Origin: AC-37 sp036382905
GTDB taxonomy: Bacteria > Actinomycetota > Thermoleophilia > Solirubrobacterales > Thermoleophilaceae
Direction: 5' to 3'
NCBI GenBank assembly: GCA_036382905.1
Contig: DASVPL010000202.1
Coordinates: 1 to 27,182 of the forward strand
DNA length: 27,182 nt
Shown: positions 1 through 7,153 of the stretch, in pieces
How positions within the stretch are numbered: the first letter of the stretch is position 1
Layout of the letters: each line of letters begins with the position of its first letter
Notes under the pieces: generated by a model
What the model saw: the letters and a program-made list of their open reading frames with translations, nothing else
Told to the model about the DNA's origin: nothing
The model's database searches: none
Translations under genes and position numbers: made by a program

Positions 1-659
1 CGCCCCACTCCGAGCCACCGCGCCGCAACAACACCCCCCTCATCGCTGCCGCCCTCGCGATCGTCGCGATCGCCGGGGTGATCGTGGCCCTGCTCGCCAC
101 CGGGACGCTCGGTGGCGACAACGGGGGCGACGAGCCCGCCACCAGCGAGGCCTCCTCCACCGCCACGACCACGACCGAGCGCACCACCGACGAGGAGCCC
201 GAGACCGTCACCCGTACGGAGACCGCGCCGGCGCCGCCGGCCGCCACCGAGTTCGAGTCCTTCACGAGCGAGGCCGGCGACTTCGAGGCCCTCCTGCCCG
301 CGGGCGCGGACTGGTCGGAGCCCGACGTGAGCACCGTCGGCGAGGGCATCGTCCGCACCCGGCTCACCGGCCCCGACGGTCTCGAGGTGATCATCGACCA
401 CACCCCCGCCGAGGCCGCCACCTTCAAGCCGGCCGACCGCTGCAACCAGACCAGCCTGCCCACGGTCCCCTACGCCGCGAAGTGCGTCTTCCAGGGCGGC
501 TCGCTCGAGCCCTGCCAGCGTGCGCGCTGCGTCGACTACCTGATGAACGCGGGCGTGGACGGCCCCGGCTGGGGCGTGCTGGTGGGCGGCGGCGACTTCG
601 CCGAGACCGAGCGGATCGCGAAGCGGATCGCCACCACGCTGACTCCGCTCGACCGCTGA
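1..659 (+). CDS. C-terminal part of a membrane-anchored protein with an extracytoplasmic domain (5' end outside window)
   Basis: The reading frame is open from the first complete codon (base 3), so the start lies upstream of the window; the GTG at 78 is inside a membrane helix and unlikely to be the true start. The visible part reads as a basic stretch (PPRRNN), one TM helix of about 25 residues rich in Ala/Val/Ile/Leu, a Thr/Glu/Ser-rich linker of about 40 residues, then a compact domain of about 130 residues with four Cys (in CNQ, KCVF, PCQ and RCVD), probably disulfide-bonded outside the cell. This layout resembles the membrane-distal half of actinobacterial sensor proteins such as Ser/Thr kinases, but no kinase part is visible and the function is unknown. 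Its TGA overlaps the ATG of the channel gene (TGATG), which suggests translational coupling. Confidence 0.75.
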   Translation, partial: PHSEPPRRNNTPLIAAALAIVAIAGVIVALLATGTLGGDNGGDEPATSEASSTATTTTERTTDEEPETVTRTETAPAPPAATEFESFTSEAGDFEALLPAGADWSEPDVSTVGEGIVRTRLTGPDGLEVIIDHTPAEAATFKPADRCNQTSLPTVPYAAKCVFQGGSLEPCQRARCVDYLMNAGVDGPGWGVLVGGGDFAETERIAKRIATTLTPLDR

Positions 660-1678
660 TGGCGCCACCCGTGCACAGCGGGGCGAGCGTCGAGCTCCCG
701 GGTGCCGAGCCGCTTCCGCTCGAGCGCCTGGCCCGGCGCTTCGCGCTCGCCGTCGGCTTGATCCTGTTCGTCGCCGCGCTCTCGTACCTCGGCCGCGACG
801 GGTACGCCGACGCGGCCGGCGGGAAGATCGGCTTCCTCGACGCGCTCTACTACTCCACGGTCACCATCACGACCACGGGCTACGGCGACATCCGGCCGGA
901 GAGCGACGAGGCCCGGCTGGTGACGACGCTGCTCATCACCCCGGCGCGCATCCTGTTTCTGATACTGCTGGTCGGCACGACCGTCGAGCTGCTGGCGGAG
1001 CACACCCGGAGGGCGTACCGGCTCGGGCGCTGGAGGAGAGGCTTGCAGGACCACATCGTCATATGCGGGTTCGGCACCAAGGGGCGCGCGGCGGTGAGCA
1101 CGCTCGAGGGTCGCGGCGTGCCCGCGAAGGAGGTCGTGGTGATCGACGAGCGGCCGGACACGCTCGAGCAGGCACGGGCGCTCGGGTTCGCGACTGTGGC
1201 CGGGAACGCCTCGCGCTCGGAGGTGCTCGAGGCCGCGGGGATCCGGCGCGCGAAGGCGATCGTGGTCGCCGCCGATCGCGACGACGCGGCCGTGCTGATC
1301 ACACTTACCGCGCGCGAGCTCAACCGCACGGCCACGATCGCCTCGGCGGTGCGCGAGGAGGAGAACGCGCACCTGCTGCGCGAGAGCGGCGCGGACTCGG
1401 TCATCACCTCGTCGGGCGCGGCGGGCCGGCTGCTCGGGATGGCGACTCAGTCGCCGCAGCTCGTGGAGGTGCTGGAGGACCTGCTGGCGGTGGGCAGCGG
1501 GCTCGACATCGTGGAGCGCGAGGTCCGTCCCGACCAGGTCGGGCCGCTGGGCGCGCACGGCTCGCGCGAGCCGATCGTGGCGCTCGTCCGCGACGGCGAG
1601 TTGATCCGCTTCGACGACGACCGCGCGGCCGAGCTCCAGCTCGGCGACCGGATCGTCTGCCTCTGCAACGCCGGCTAG
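659..1678 (+). CDS. Two-TM potassium channel with cytoplasmic RCK (TrkA-N/TrkA-C) domains
   Basis: A 339-residue ion channel. The first helix (about residues 27-44) is followed by a pore loop with the K+ selectivity filter TTTGYGD (71-77), then a second helix (about 87-105). A Rossmann-type RCK domain begins at HIVICGFGTKGRA (about 129-141) and probably binds a nucleotide or Ca2+; a TrkA-C-like end follows (about 255-339). The layout matches MthK-type and YugO-like channels, so the product should be a tetrameric K+ channel in the cytoplasmic membrane gated by ligand binding to the RCK ring. I chose the ATG at 659 because it overlaps the upstream TGA and the channel homology begins soon after; the longer frame from 482 is antisense-like Arg-rich sequence within the preceding gene. 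Its TAG shares the four bases CTAG with the convergent gene. Confidence 0.92.
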   Translation: MAPPVHSGASVELPGAEPLPLERLARRFALAVGLILFVAALSYLGRDGYADAAGGKIGFLDALYYSTVTITTTGYGDIRPESDEARLVTTLLITPARILFLILLVGTTVELLAEHTRRAYRLGRWRRGLQDHIVICGFGTKGRAAVSTLEGRGVPAKEVVVIDERPDTLEQARALGFATVAGNASRSEVLEAAGIRRAKAIVVAADRDDAAVLITLTARELNRTATIASAVREEENAHLLRESGADSVITSSGAAGRLLGMATQSPQLVEVLEDLLAVGSGLDIVEREVRPDQVGPLGAHGSREPIVALVRDGELIRFDDDRAAELQLGDRIVCLCNAG

Positions 1679-2085
1679 GCGCTCGCCGCGCGCACGCCGC
1701 GCGCCGCCTCGGCGAACATCGCCTCGATCGCGTCGCGCTCCCCGGGCACGCGCTCGGCGAGCACGTCGGCCGACAGCTCGAGGTTGCGCGCCAGCCGCTC
1801 GAGCGGGAAGTCGCGCGCCGCGAGCACGCGCGCGAGCCAGTCCACCTGGCGGCCGAGCGCGCGGAAGCCGTTCAGCTCGCTCACCGCCCAGCTCAGGATG
1901 TGCTGCGTGTCGTGCACGGCCCAGTCCCGCACCTCGGCGGAGTAGTTGTCGAGGTCGTCTGGGAACTCGGCGAAGTAGCGCCGCGTGACCTCCTCGGCCG
2001 CGGCCACCAGTTCGATCGCCTCGCCATCCGGGAGCGTCGCCACGGCGGGCGGGTCCATGCCGCCCGGACGCCGCAGCCGCTTCAC
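1675..2085 (-). CDS. Small helical protein of unknown function
   Basis: About 136 residues from a GTG at 2085, or 127 residues from the ATG at 2058. The GTG overlaps the TGA of the upstream ABM gene (GTGA), so translational coupling favours it. The sequence is predicted helical and mildly acidic, with conserved-looking segments such as RDWAVHDTQHILSWAVSEL and RVLAARDFPLERLARNLEL. No TM segment, signal peptide or Cys motif is visible. The pattern of helices with His/Asp recalls helical-bundle domains, but I cannot assign a family. Its position suggests a job with the ABM protein. The stop is shared with the channel gene through CTAG at 1675-1678. Confidence 0.75.
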   Translation of the reverse strand: MKRLRRPGGMDPPAVATLPDGEAIELVAAAEEVTRRYFAEFPDDLDNYSAEVRDWAVHDTQHILSWAVSELNGFRALGRQVDWLARVLAARDFPLERLARNLELSADVLAERVPGERDAIEAMFAEAARGVRAASA

Positions 2086-2390
2086 CGCGCGACCACCTCG
2101 TAGGTGTGCAGGTGGCCGAGGCCGGTGAGCTTGATCGCCTCCTGGAGCCCCGGGTCGATGCGCTCGTGCGAGTGTTGGTGCTCGGCGCTCTTCATGTAGC
2201 GCTTGAACGCGTCGCGGTCGCGCCAGCGGCTGACCATGATCAGCTCGCCGGGATCGCTGTCGGCCTGCCAGACCTCGAGGTCGACGAACCCGTCCGCCGC
2301 GTCGACCAGCCCGATCCGGTTGCGGAACGCCTCGACCAGCTCGCCGGCGCGTCCCGCGTCCACCCGGAGGTGCGACATCGACACGTACAT
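2082..2390 (-). CDS. ABM-superfamily (antibiotic biosynthesis monooxygenase / heme-degrading-like) protein
   Basis: A 102-residue single-domain ferredoxin-like alpha+beta protein. The segment ELIMVSRWRDRDAFKRYM followed by SAEHQHSHERID is typical of the ABM family, in which a beta strand and helix build the active-site pocket of a dimer. Family members oxidise quinones or aromatic polyketides or degrade heme (IsdG/MhuD type); the substrate cannot be told here. The length is normal for the family. The ATG at 2390 lies 18 bases after the L,D-transpeptidase stop, so the genes are probably co-transcribed, and the 3' end overlaps the next gene's GTG. Confidence 0.85.
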   Translation of the reverse strand: MYVSMSHLRVDAGRAGELVEAFRNRIGLVDAADGFVDLEVWQADSDPGELIMVSRWRDRDAFKRYMKSAEHQHSHERIDPGLQEAIKLTGLGHLHTYEVVAR

Positions 2391-2408
2391 CGCCTCGAAC
2401 CGTAACCA

Positions 2409-3209
2409 CTAGGGGCGAATCGTGACCCTCGTGCCGAGCGGGACGGTCTCCATCAGCCGCCGCAGCGGGGCCTCGTCGAGCGCCACGCAGCCGGCCGAGC
2501 GGACGCGCGAGGCACTGGCACCGTTCGTCCCGTGGATCGCGAGCCGGTCGCCGCCGCGCCAGCCCGCCGGCAGGTTCGGCTGGCGTCCGGACAGGGCGAG
2601 GATGCAGCATCCGTAACCGCGCGCGAAGCGACCGCCGTCGAGCTTGTCGGTGACCGCGAAGTGGCCTATCGGCGTCTCCGCGCCGGGCCGGCCGACGCCC
2701 ACCTCGGCCGAGGCCACCTCGCGACCGTCCCGCACGAGCACGAGCCGCCGGTCGGAGCGGTCCACCAGCACGCGCACGCGCGTGCGCGCGTGCGTGAGAG
2801 CGCTGCCGTCGTCGCGGATCCAGCCGACCCGCCCGTTCGGCAGCGCGGATGCCAGCACGCCGAGCCAGCCGGCCCGGCGGCGCACGACAGGCAGGACCAT
2901 GGCCGAGCCGAACGGGGTGCGGGCGCCGAGCACCGCCAGCGTGCGCCCGCCGGGCCGCTCGCGGAGCCGCAGCGCACGCCCGGACCGGATGGCGACCCTC
3001 GACCCGGCGCCCCCGCGCAGCCGAGCGCCGGAGTGCCATGGGCGGGCGCCCCGCTCGGTCGCGGCGCCGTCGGCCTCGAAGCTGCCCGCGAACAGCGGGC
3101 GGTCGAACGTCGGCGCCTCGCGGGCATCGTCGCGGGCGAAGCTCGCGCCGCCCAGCGTCAGCGCGCCCAGCACGCCCACGACCGCCAGTATCCAGGCTTC
3201 CCTGCTCAC
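2409..3209 (-). CDS. Secreted or membrane-anchored L,D-transpeptidase (YkuD domain)
   Basis: 266 residues. The N-terminus (VSREAWILAVVGVLGALTL) is a signal or anchor helix ending near GGASFA, followed by an SH3-like middle region (about 60-140) and a YkuD catalytic domain (about 145-266). The domain shows the conserved His in LAIHGTN and the SAGC segment with the nucleophilic Cys (HGTN...SAGCVAL). Such enzymes make 3-3 cross-links in peptidoglycan or attach proteins to it, outside the membrane. The start is the GTG at 3209 because AGGAG (3214-3218 on the complementary strand) lies four bases before it. The frame runs on upstream to 3560 but overlaps the VOC gene antisense with no family similarity. 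Two Cys in RGYGCCIL are unusual. Confidence 0.9.
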   Translation of the reverse strand: MSREAWILAVVGVLGALTLGGASFARDDAREAPTFDRPLFAGSFEADGAATERGARPWHSGARLRGGAGSRVAIRSGRALRLRERPGGRTLAVLGARTPFGSAMVLPVVRRRAGWLGVLASALPNGRVGWIRDDGSALTHARTRVRVLVDRSDRRLVLVRDGREVASAEVGVGRPGAETPIGHFAVTDKLDGGRFARGYGCCILALSGRQPNLPAGWRGGDRLAIHGTNGASASRVRSAGCVALDEAPLRRLMETVPLGTRVTIRP

Positions 3210-3224
3210 TTCGCTCCTGCTATC

Positions 3225-3256
3225 GGGTACGGCCCCGCCCCGCGGGGGCCATACCC
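3225..3256. promoter_or_regulatory. Inverted repeat between L,D-transpeptidase and VOC genes
   Basis: GGGTACGGCCCC (3225-3236) and GGGGCCATACCC (3245-3256) are complementary apart from one C-A mismatch in the middle, with an 8-base loop. It lies 16 bases upstream of the transpeptidase start, so on the minus strand it would be in the promoter or 5' leader and could act as an operator or a leader hairpin. GC-rich inverted repeats arise easily in such a genome, but 11 of 12 pairs is more than expected by chance. Confidence 0.4.
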
Positions 3257-3314
3257 CCACCCGGTCGAGCGTACACGCCTGATCCGCCGTCCCCGGCCGG
3301 TCCGTACCGATGGC

Positions 3315-3764
3315 ATGAGCGAACGCGGAACGACCGCCGAGGCGGCCCTCGCACCGGACCTCGTGGACGGGATCTGCGAGCTGACGCTCGAGGCCGACGA
3401 CCTCGACCTGCTCGCGGGCTTCTACAACGAGGCGTTCGGCTTCAGGACCATCAAGCGCGACGACGACCGGGCCTGGCTCGCGTGCGGATCGCGCACGCGG
3501 CTCGGCATCTGGAGCCCGGGCCCGAAGGAGTTCGGCGACCGCGGCGGGCGCCACGTGCACTTCGCGCTGTCCGCGGCACCCGAGGCCCTCGACGCGGTCG
3601 CCGCCCGCCTGCGCTCACGCTCGGTGGGCTTCCAGGGACCGGTCGAGCACCCCGGCGGGGACCGGTCGATCTACGTCCAGGACCCCGAGGGGAACGTGGT
3701 CGAGGTCTGGAGCTTCTTCCAGCAGGACGCCGGGGCCATCGACGGCGTCGACGCCCTCGCCTGA
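3315..3764 (+). CDS. VOC-family (glyoxalase/bleomycin resistance/dioxygenase) protein
   Basis: 149 residues with the VOC beta-alpha-beta-beta-beta pattern: ELTLEADDLDLLAGFYNEAFGFR at the start of module 1, HVHFAL at the start of module 2, and DPEGNVVEVWSF at its end. Likely metal ligands are the His in HVHFAL and the Glu in VVEVW; the usual His/Gln at the first strand appears to be Glu (ELTL). Members isomerise, cleave or bind small molecules, and the reaction cannot be inferred here. The ATG at 3315 is used because the domain begins shortly after it. The 3' 150 bases are antisense to the end of the exporter gene. Confidence 0.87.
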   Translation: MSERGTTAEAALAPDLVDGICELTLEADDLDLLAGFYNEAFGFRTIKRDDDRAWLACGSRTRLGIWSPGPKEFGDRGGRHVHFALSAAPEALDAVAARLRSRSVGFQGPVEHPGGDRSIYVQDPEGNVVEVWSFFQQDAGAIDGVDALA

Positions 3765-5264
3765 CCCGCGCGCGTCCGGCAGGCGGCGCAGCACCACGGC
3801 GGCGCTGGCGAGCGCGAGCCCGGCGGCCACGACCAGGCCGATCCCGAGCGCATCCGTGAAGGCGCCCCCGGCGGCCGCGGTGAGCGTGTCGCCCAACCTG
3901 GCCGGCAGCTCGGCAGCGACCGCGGTGGCCGCGCCGATCGACTCGCCCGCCGCGTCGGCGGCCGGCGCGGGCAGCCCCGCCGCCGCATCCTCCACGCGGC
4001 CGGAGTAGGCCGAGCTGGCCACCGAGCCGACGATCGCGACGCCCAGCGCTCCGGCGACCATCCGGTTCACGTCGTTCATCGCCGAGCCGACCCCCGCCTT
4101 CGCCAGCGGGACCGCGCTCATGACGGCCTCCGACCCCGGCGCCATGACGTTCGCCATCGCGAACGGCACGACGAAGAAGAACGGACCGACGAGCCAGTAG
4201 CTCGTGCCGGCGTCCCAGAACAGGACGCTGGCCAGCGCGGCCGCGAGGACCGTGAGCGCCCCCGCGATCTGCCGCGGCGCCCCGATCCGCCTGTTGAGCT
4301 TGTGGCTCAGCCCGGACCCCATCATCAGGCCGGCGGCCACCGGCAGCATCTTCACGCCCGTCTCGAGGGCCGAGTTGCCCTGCACGAACTGGAGGTACTG
4401 GGTGACGAGGAACAGCATCCCGAACATCGCGAAGAAGGCGGTCGAGATCGCGAGCGAACCGACCGTGAAGGCCCGGCGCCGGAACAGCTCGAGGTCGAGC
4501 AGCGGATCCGCCGCCGTGCGCTGGCGCAAGACGAACAGGGCGGCGAGCACCACGGCCGCGCCGAGGGCGGCGAGCACCAGGCCGTCGGTCCAGCCACGGC
4601 CGGGCGCCTCGATGACGGCCCAGACGAATGTGCCGAGGGCCGCGATCGAGAGCGCCACGCCCGGTGCGTCGAGCCGGCCCGGGGCCGGGTCGCGGCTCTC
4701 AGGCACGTACCTCGCGCCGAGCGCGAGCGCCACGGCGATGATCGGCACGTTCACCCAGAACACCGCCGGCCAGGACGAGAGCTCGATCAGCGTGCCGCCG
4801 ATCAGCGGCCCGAGGCCGATGCCGATCGCGGCCATCCCGGCCCAGACGGCGATCGCCTTGCCGCGCTCCTCCTGCGGGAACACGTCCATGATGATCGACA
4901 GCGTCGTGGGCATGATCAGCGCGGCGCCTGCACCCATCACGGCGCGCGCGGCGATGAGCTGGTCACCGGTCGCGGCGAACGCACCGGCGACGCTGGCGAG
5001 GCCGAACACCACGAGGCCCGCCTGGAGCGCGCGCTTGCGGCCGTGGCGGTCGCCGAGGTTGCCGGCCGCGAGCAGCAGGCCGGCGAAGACGAGCATGTAG
5101 GAGTCGACGACCCACTGGAGCGTGGAGCCGGAGAGGTCGAGGTCGCTCTGCAGGCTCGGCAGCGCGACGTTCAGCACCGTGTTGTCGAGCCCGATGACAA
5201 CCAGCGACAGCGACAGCACCGCCAGCGTCCTCCACCTGAGCTCGTGCTTGCGGTCGGCGGTCAT
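3615..5264 (-). CDS. DHA2-family (EmrB/QacA-type) 14-TM major facilitator drug exporter
   Basis: 549 residues, an H+-coupled multidrug exporter in the cytoplasmic membrane. Motif D1 (LDNTVLNVALP) is in TM1, motif A (GNLGDRHGRKRAL) between TM2 and TM3, and the antiporter motif C (GIGLGPLIGG) in TM5; hydrophobic segments fit 14 helices. The ATG at 5264 has a clear ribosome binding site (GAGGAAGGGA, complement of 5271-5280) and a consensus promoter upstream. Membrane sequence ends near VVLRRLPDA (about 3770); the remaining roughly 50 residues are hydrophilic and are read antisense through the end of the VOC gene, so the ancestral stop may have been lost. The divergent TetR gene is the likely repressor. 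Confidence 0.93.
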   Translation of the reverse strand: MTADRKHELRWRTLAVLSLSLVVIGLDNTVLNVALPSLQSDLDLSGSTLQWVVDSYMLVFAGLLLAAGNLGDRHGRKRALQAGLVVFGLASVAGAFAATGDQLIAARAVMGAGAALIMPTTLSIIMDVFPQEERGKAIAVWAGMAAIGIGLGPLIGGTLIELSSWPAVFWVNVPIIAVALALGARYVPESRDPAPGRLDAPGVALSIAALGTFVWAVIEAPGRGWTDGLVLAALGAAVVLAALFVLRQRTAADPLLDLELFRRRAFTVGSLAISTAFFAMFGMLFLVTQYLQFVQGNSALETGVKMLPVAAGLMMGSGLSHKLNRRIGAPRQIAGALTVLAAALASVLFWDAGTSYWLVGPFFFVVPFAMANVMAPGSEAVMSAVPLAKAGVGSAMNDVNRMVAGALGVAIVGSVASSAYSGRVEDAAAGLPAPAADAAGESIGAATAVAAELPARLGDTLTAAAGGAFTDALGIGLVVAAGLALASAAVVLRRLPDARGSGEGVDAVDGPGVLLEEAPDLDHVPLGVLDVDRPVPAGVLDRSLEAHRA

Positions 5265-5314
5265 GGCTTGTCCCTTCCTCGGTGTTCGGGGCCGGTTGCC
5301 CGGTGTCCCAATGG

Positions 5315-5342
5315 TTAAAAACGAATCTCCGTTCTTTATACT
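5315..5342 (+). promoter_or_regulatory. Promoter of the TetR gene, overlapping the divergent promoter
   Basis: TTAAAA (5315-5320), 16 bases, then TATACT (5337-5342) on the plus strand. The -10 overlaps the -10 of the exporter promoter on the other strand, so the two promoters should compete and share control. The -35 matches only 4 of 6 consensus bases. Confidence 0.45.
5320..5333. promoter_or_regulatory. Candidate TetR operator between exporter and regulator
   Basis: AACGAATCTCCGTT has inverted arms AACG/CGTT around six bases and contains an inner GAA...TTC pair. It sits in an AT-rich patch between the divergent genes, next to both -10 elements, where a TetR dimer would block both promoters. 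A related GAATGTTC lies at 5348-5355. The palindrome is short, so the exact site is an inference. Confidence 0.35.
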
Positions 5343-5363
5343 GAAATGAATGTTCGCTGTCAA
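5335..5363 (-). promoter_or_regulatory. Sigma-70-type promoter of the exporter gene
   Basis: Read on the minus strand: TTGACA (5363-5358), 17 bases, then TATAAA (5340-5335). This is a perfect -35 with optimal spacing and a near-perfect -10, rare in such a GC-rich genome. Transcription would begin around 5328, inside the candidate operator, and run into the exporter gene. Confidence 0.65.
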
Positions 5364-5403
5364 GCTAGACTGCGGCGACGAGGTCCGAAGGACGAGGAGC
5401 GGA

Positions 5404-6009
5404 ATGCCGAAGGTCACTCAGGAGCACCTGGACGCGCGGCGGCGTCAGATCCTCGACGCCGCCCTGACGTGCTTCGCGCGCGAGGGTTTCCACCGTACGA
5501 CGATGCAGGACATCTTCGGCGAGGCGGGCCTCTCCCCCGGCGCCGTCTACAGCTACTTCAAGAGCAAGGACGAGATCATCGACGCGATCACGCGCGAGGC
5601 GGCGCGGTTCGCCGAGACGGGCGGCACGATGATCCGCGAGAACGCGGAGGAGCTGACGCTCGCGGGGGCCGTGGCCGCTCTCGCGCACGGGTTCGAGCAG
5701 CTCGACGTGGGGACGGCGGAGACCCGCGCGCGCATGGTCCCGCAGCTATGGGTCGAGGCGCAGCGCAACTCGATCGTGCGCGACCGGGCGCGCGTGGGGA
5801 TCGGGGGAGCGGTGGAGGGACTGACCGAGGTCGCGCGCGCCGCGCAGGAGCGTGGCGATCTCGATCCGGAGCTCGATCCGGAGGCGGCGGCGCGGGTGGC
5901 GATCTCCGTGTTCCAGGGCCTGCTCGTCCAGCGCAGCATCTTCGGCGCCGACGTGGACGTCGATGCCTACGTCGAGGCCGCGCTGCTGATGCTCGGCCCC
6001 CGCGCCTAG
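5404..6009 (+). CDS. TetR/AcrR-family transcriptional regulator
   Basis: 201 residues. The N-terminal DNA-binding domain (about 12-60) has the typical helix-turn-helix: ILDAALTCFAREGFHRTTM, then QDIFGEAGLSPGAVYSYFKSKDEI. The C-terminal helical part (about 65-201) is the variable ligand-binding and dimerisation domain. The ATG at 5404 is preceded by AGGAG (5395-5399) four bases upstream; the in-frame start at 5350 would place the promoter DNA inside the gene. Divergent orientation to the DHA2 exporter strongly suggests that it represses the exporter and itself until a toxic ligand binds. It ends in CTAG shared with the convergent phosphodiesterase gene. Confidence 0.93.
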   Translation: MPKVTQEHLDARRRQILDAALTCFAREGFHRTTMQDIFGEAGLSPGAVYSYFKSKDEIIDAITREAARFAETGGTMIRENAEELTLAGAVAALAHGFEQLDVGTAETRARMVPQLWVEAQRNSIVRDRARVGIGGAVEGLTEVARAAQERGDLDPELDPEAAARVAISVFQGLLVQRSIFGADVDVDAYVEAALLMLGPRA

Positions 6010-6719
6010 CCGGGCACGCGCTCGCCGAAGAGCCGCGGGTCGTTGCTGATCACGGCATCGACGCCGAGCGCCTCGAGCCGGCGGATCGCGGGCTCCTCGT
6101 CCACGGTCCAGACGTAGAGCTCCCCGCCCGCCGCGTGCACCGCGCGCACGAGCCGCGCGGTGACGAAGCGCCAGTGGGCCATCAGGGCGTCGCAGCGTCC
6201 GGAGCGGATGAGGCGCCCGGCGCGCGCGGGCACGAGCAGCCGCGCCACCTGGAGGGCGCCGAGCGCGGGCAGCACGAGCAGTGGCGACTGTGTGTAGTCG
6301 CGCCTGACGTTCGGCACCGAAAGCCCGAGCTTCAACCGCGGCTCAGCCGCGCGGATGCGGTCGAGGCTCTCCAGGTGGTGGGTCGAGATCAGCACCCGGT
6401 CAACCAGGCCGCGCTCGCGCAGCGCCTCGACCACGCGCAGCTCGTAGCCGCGCGCCTTCAGGTCGACGTTGAAGTGCATCGTCGCGAACGTCTCCCCGGC
6501 GAGGTGGTCGAGCCCCTCCTCGAACGTCAGCACCGGCCCCTCCGCGAGGTGCTCGTAGTCGTGGCTCAGCACGAGCTCGGTATTCGCGGGGTCGCGCAGG
6601 TCGCGCGGCAGCACGTCGAACTCGATCATGTCGACCCCGGCGTCGAGCGCGGCGTCGAAGCTCGCCACGGTGTTCCCCGGCGCGATCAGGCCGGCGCCCT
6701 TGTGCCCGACCCGCTTCAC
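6006..6719 (-). CDS. Glycerophosphodiester phosphodiesterase family protein
   Basis: 237 residues, a single GDPD TIM barrel. The expected active-site set is visible: H6 in GHKGAG (usually HRG; here Lys replaces Arg), N16, E33 and D35 in IEFDV, and H53 in LSHDYEH, with a later NVDLK strand and the C-terminal DAVISNDP motif. The reaction is hydrolysis of glycerophosphodiesters to glycerol-3-phosphate and an alcohol. No signal peptide is seen, so it probably acts in the cytoplasm. The ATG at 6719 follows the DUF3307 stop by six bases, which makes co-transcription likely. The Lys for Arg change at the catalytic loop may alter substrate choice. Confidence 0.9.
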   Translation of the reverse strand: MKRVGHKGAGLIAPGNTVASFDAALDAGVDMIEFDVLPRDLRDPANTELVLSHDYEHLAEGPVLTFEEGLDHLAGETFATMHFNVDLKARGYELRVVEALRERGLVDRVLISTHHLESLDRIRAAEPRLKLGLSVPNVRRDYTQSPLLVLPALGALQVARLLVPARAGRLIRSGRCDALMAHWRFVTARLVRAVHAAGGELYVWTVDEEPAIRRLEALGVDAVISNDPRLFGERVPG

Positions 6720-6725
6720 CTGTCG

Positions 6726-7127
6726 CTAGTCGCGGTCGCGCGCGACGAACGCGGCCGCCCAGAGGCACACCATGTGCATCGCCTGGTCCACGCTCGCGGT
6801 TAGCTTCTGGTCCACGTCGGCCGGGGTGCGCTTCACGCGCGTCATGTACGCGTTGACCACGCGGCCGTCGTCGATCGCCATGTGCGGGAGCGCGATCAGG
6901 GCGGCGACACCGACCGCGCGCGTCAGGCTCGTGCGGCGTGCCACGCCGAGCAGCGCGGGCACGAACGCCGCCGTGTAGGTCATGCCGTGGTGGAGGAGCG
7001 CGGTGCGGGAGTCCTCGTCCTCGCCGAGCCCGCCCTTCTTGTTGAGCGCCTGGAAGTCCGTCTGTAGGAGGTAGTCGCCGATGTGGTGCGAGACGAAGAA
7101 ATCGGCGAAAGGAGCGCGGGCGGGCAT
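6726..7127 (-). CDS. DUF3307-like small membrane protein
   Basis: 133 residues. The N-terminal part (FVSHHIGDYLLQTDFQALNK) carries the His/Asp/Gln pattern of DUF3307 proteins; two hydrophobic helices (about 52-62 and 70-85) and one near the C-terminus (AMHMVCLWAAAFVA) suggest a polytopic membrane protein. His and Asp residues at the membrane face (HH, HHG, HMAIDD) could bind metal, but no function is known. I chose the ATG at 7127; a longer frame to 7280 overlaps the glycosidase gene antisense-like and shows no family similarity. Gap to the glycosidase stop is 26 bases, and to the phosphodiesterase six bases, so it sits in a small operon. Confidence 0.78.
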   Translation of the reverse strand: MPARAPFADFFVSHHIGDYLLQTDFQALNKKGGLGEDEDSRTALLHHGMTYTAAFVPALLGVARRTSLTRAVGVAALIALPHMAIDDGRVVNAYMTRVKRTPADVDQKLTASVDQAMHMVCLWAAAFVARDRD

Positions 7128-7153
7128 GGGTCGAACGTACTGGATCGGGTGCG

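Noticed and set aside
482..658. N-terminal extension of the potassium channel
   Set aside because: The extension is Arg-rich, out of frame within the preceding gene, and the ATG at 659 overlaps the stop as a coupled start.
3210..3560. N-terminal extension of the L,D-transpeptidase
   Set aside because: AGGAG directly before the GTG at 3209 and the signal helix right after it define the start; the extension runs antisense to the VOC gene.
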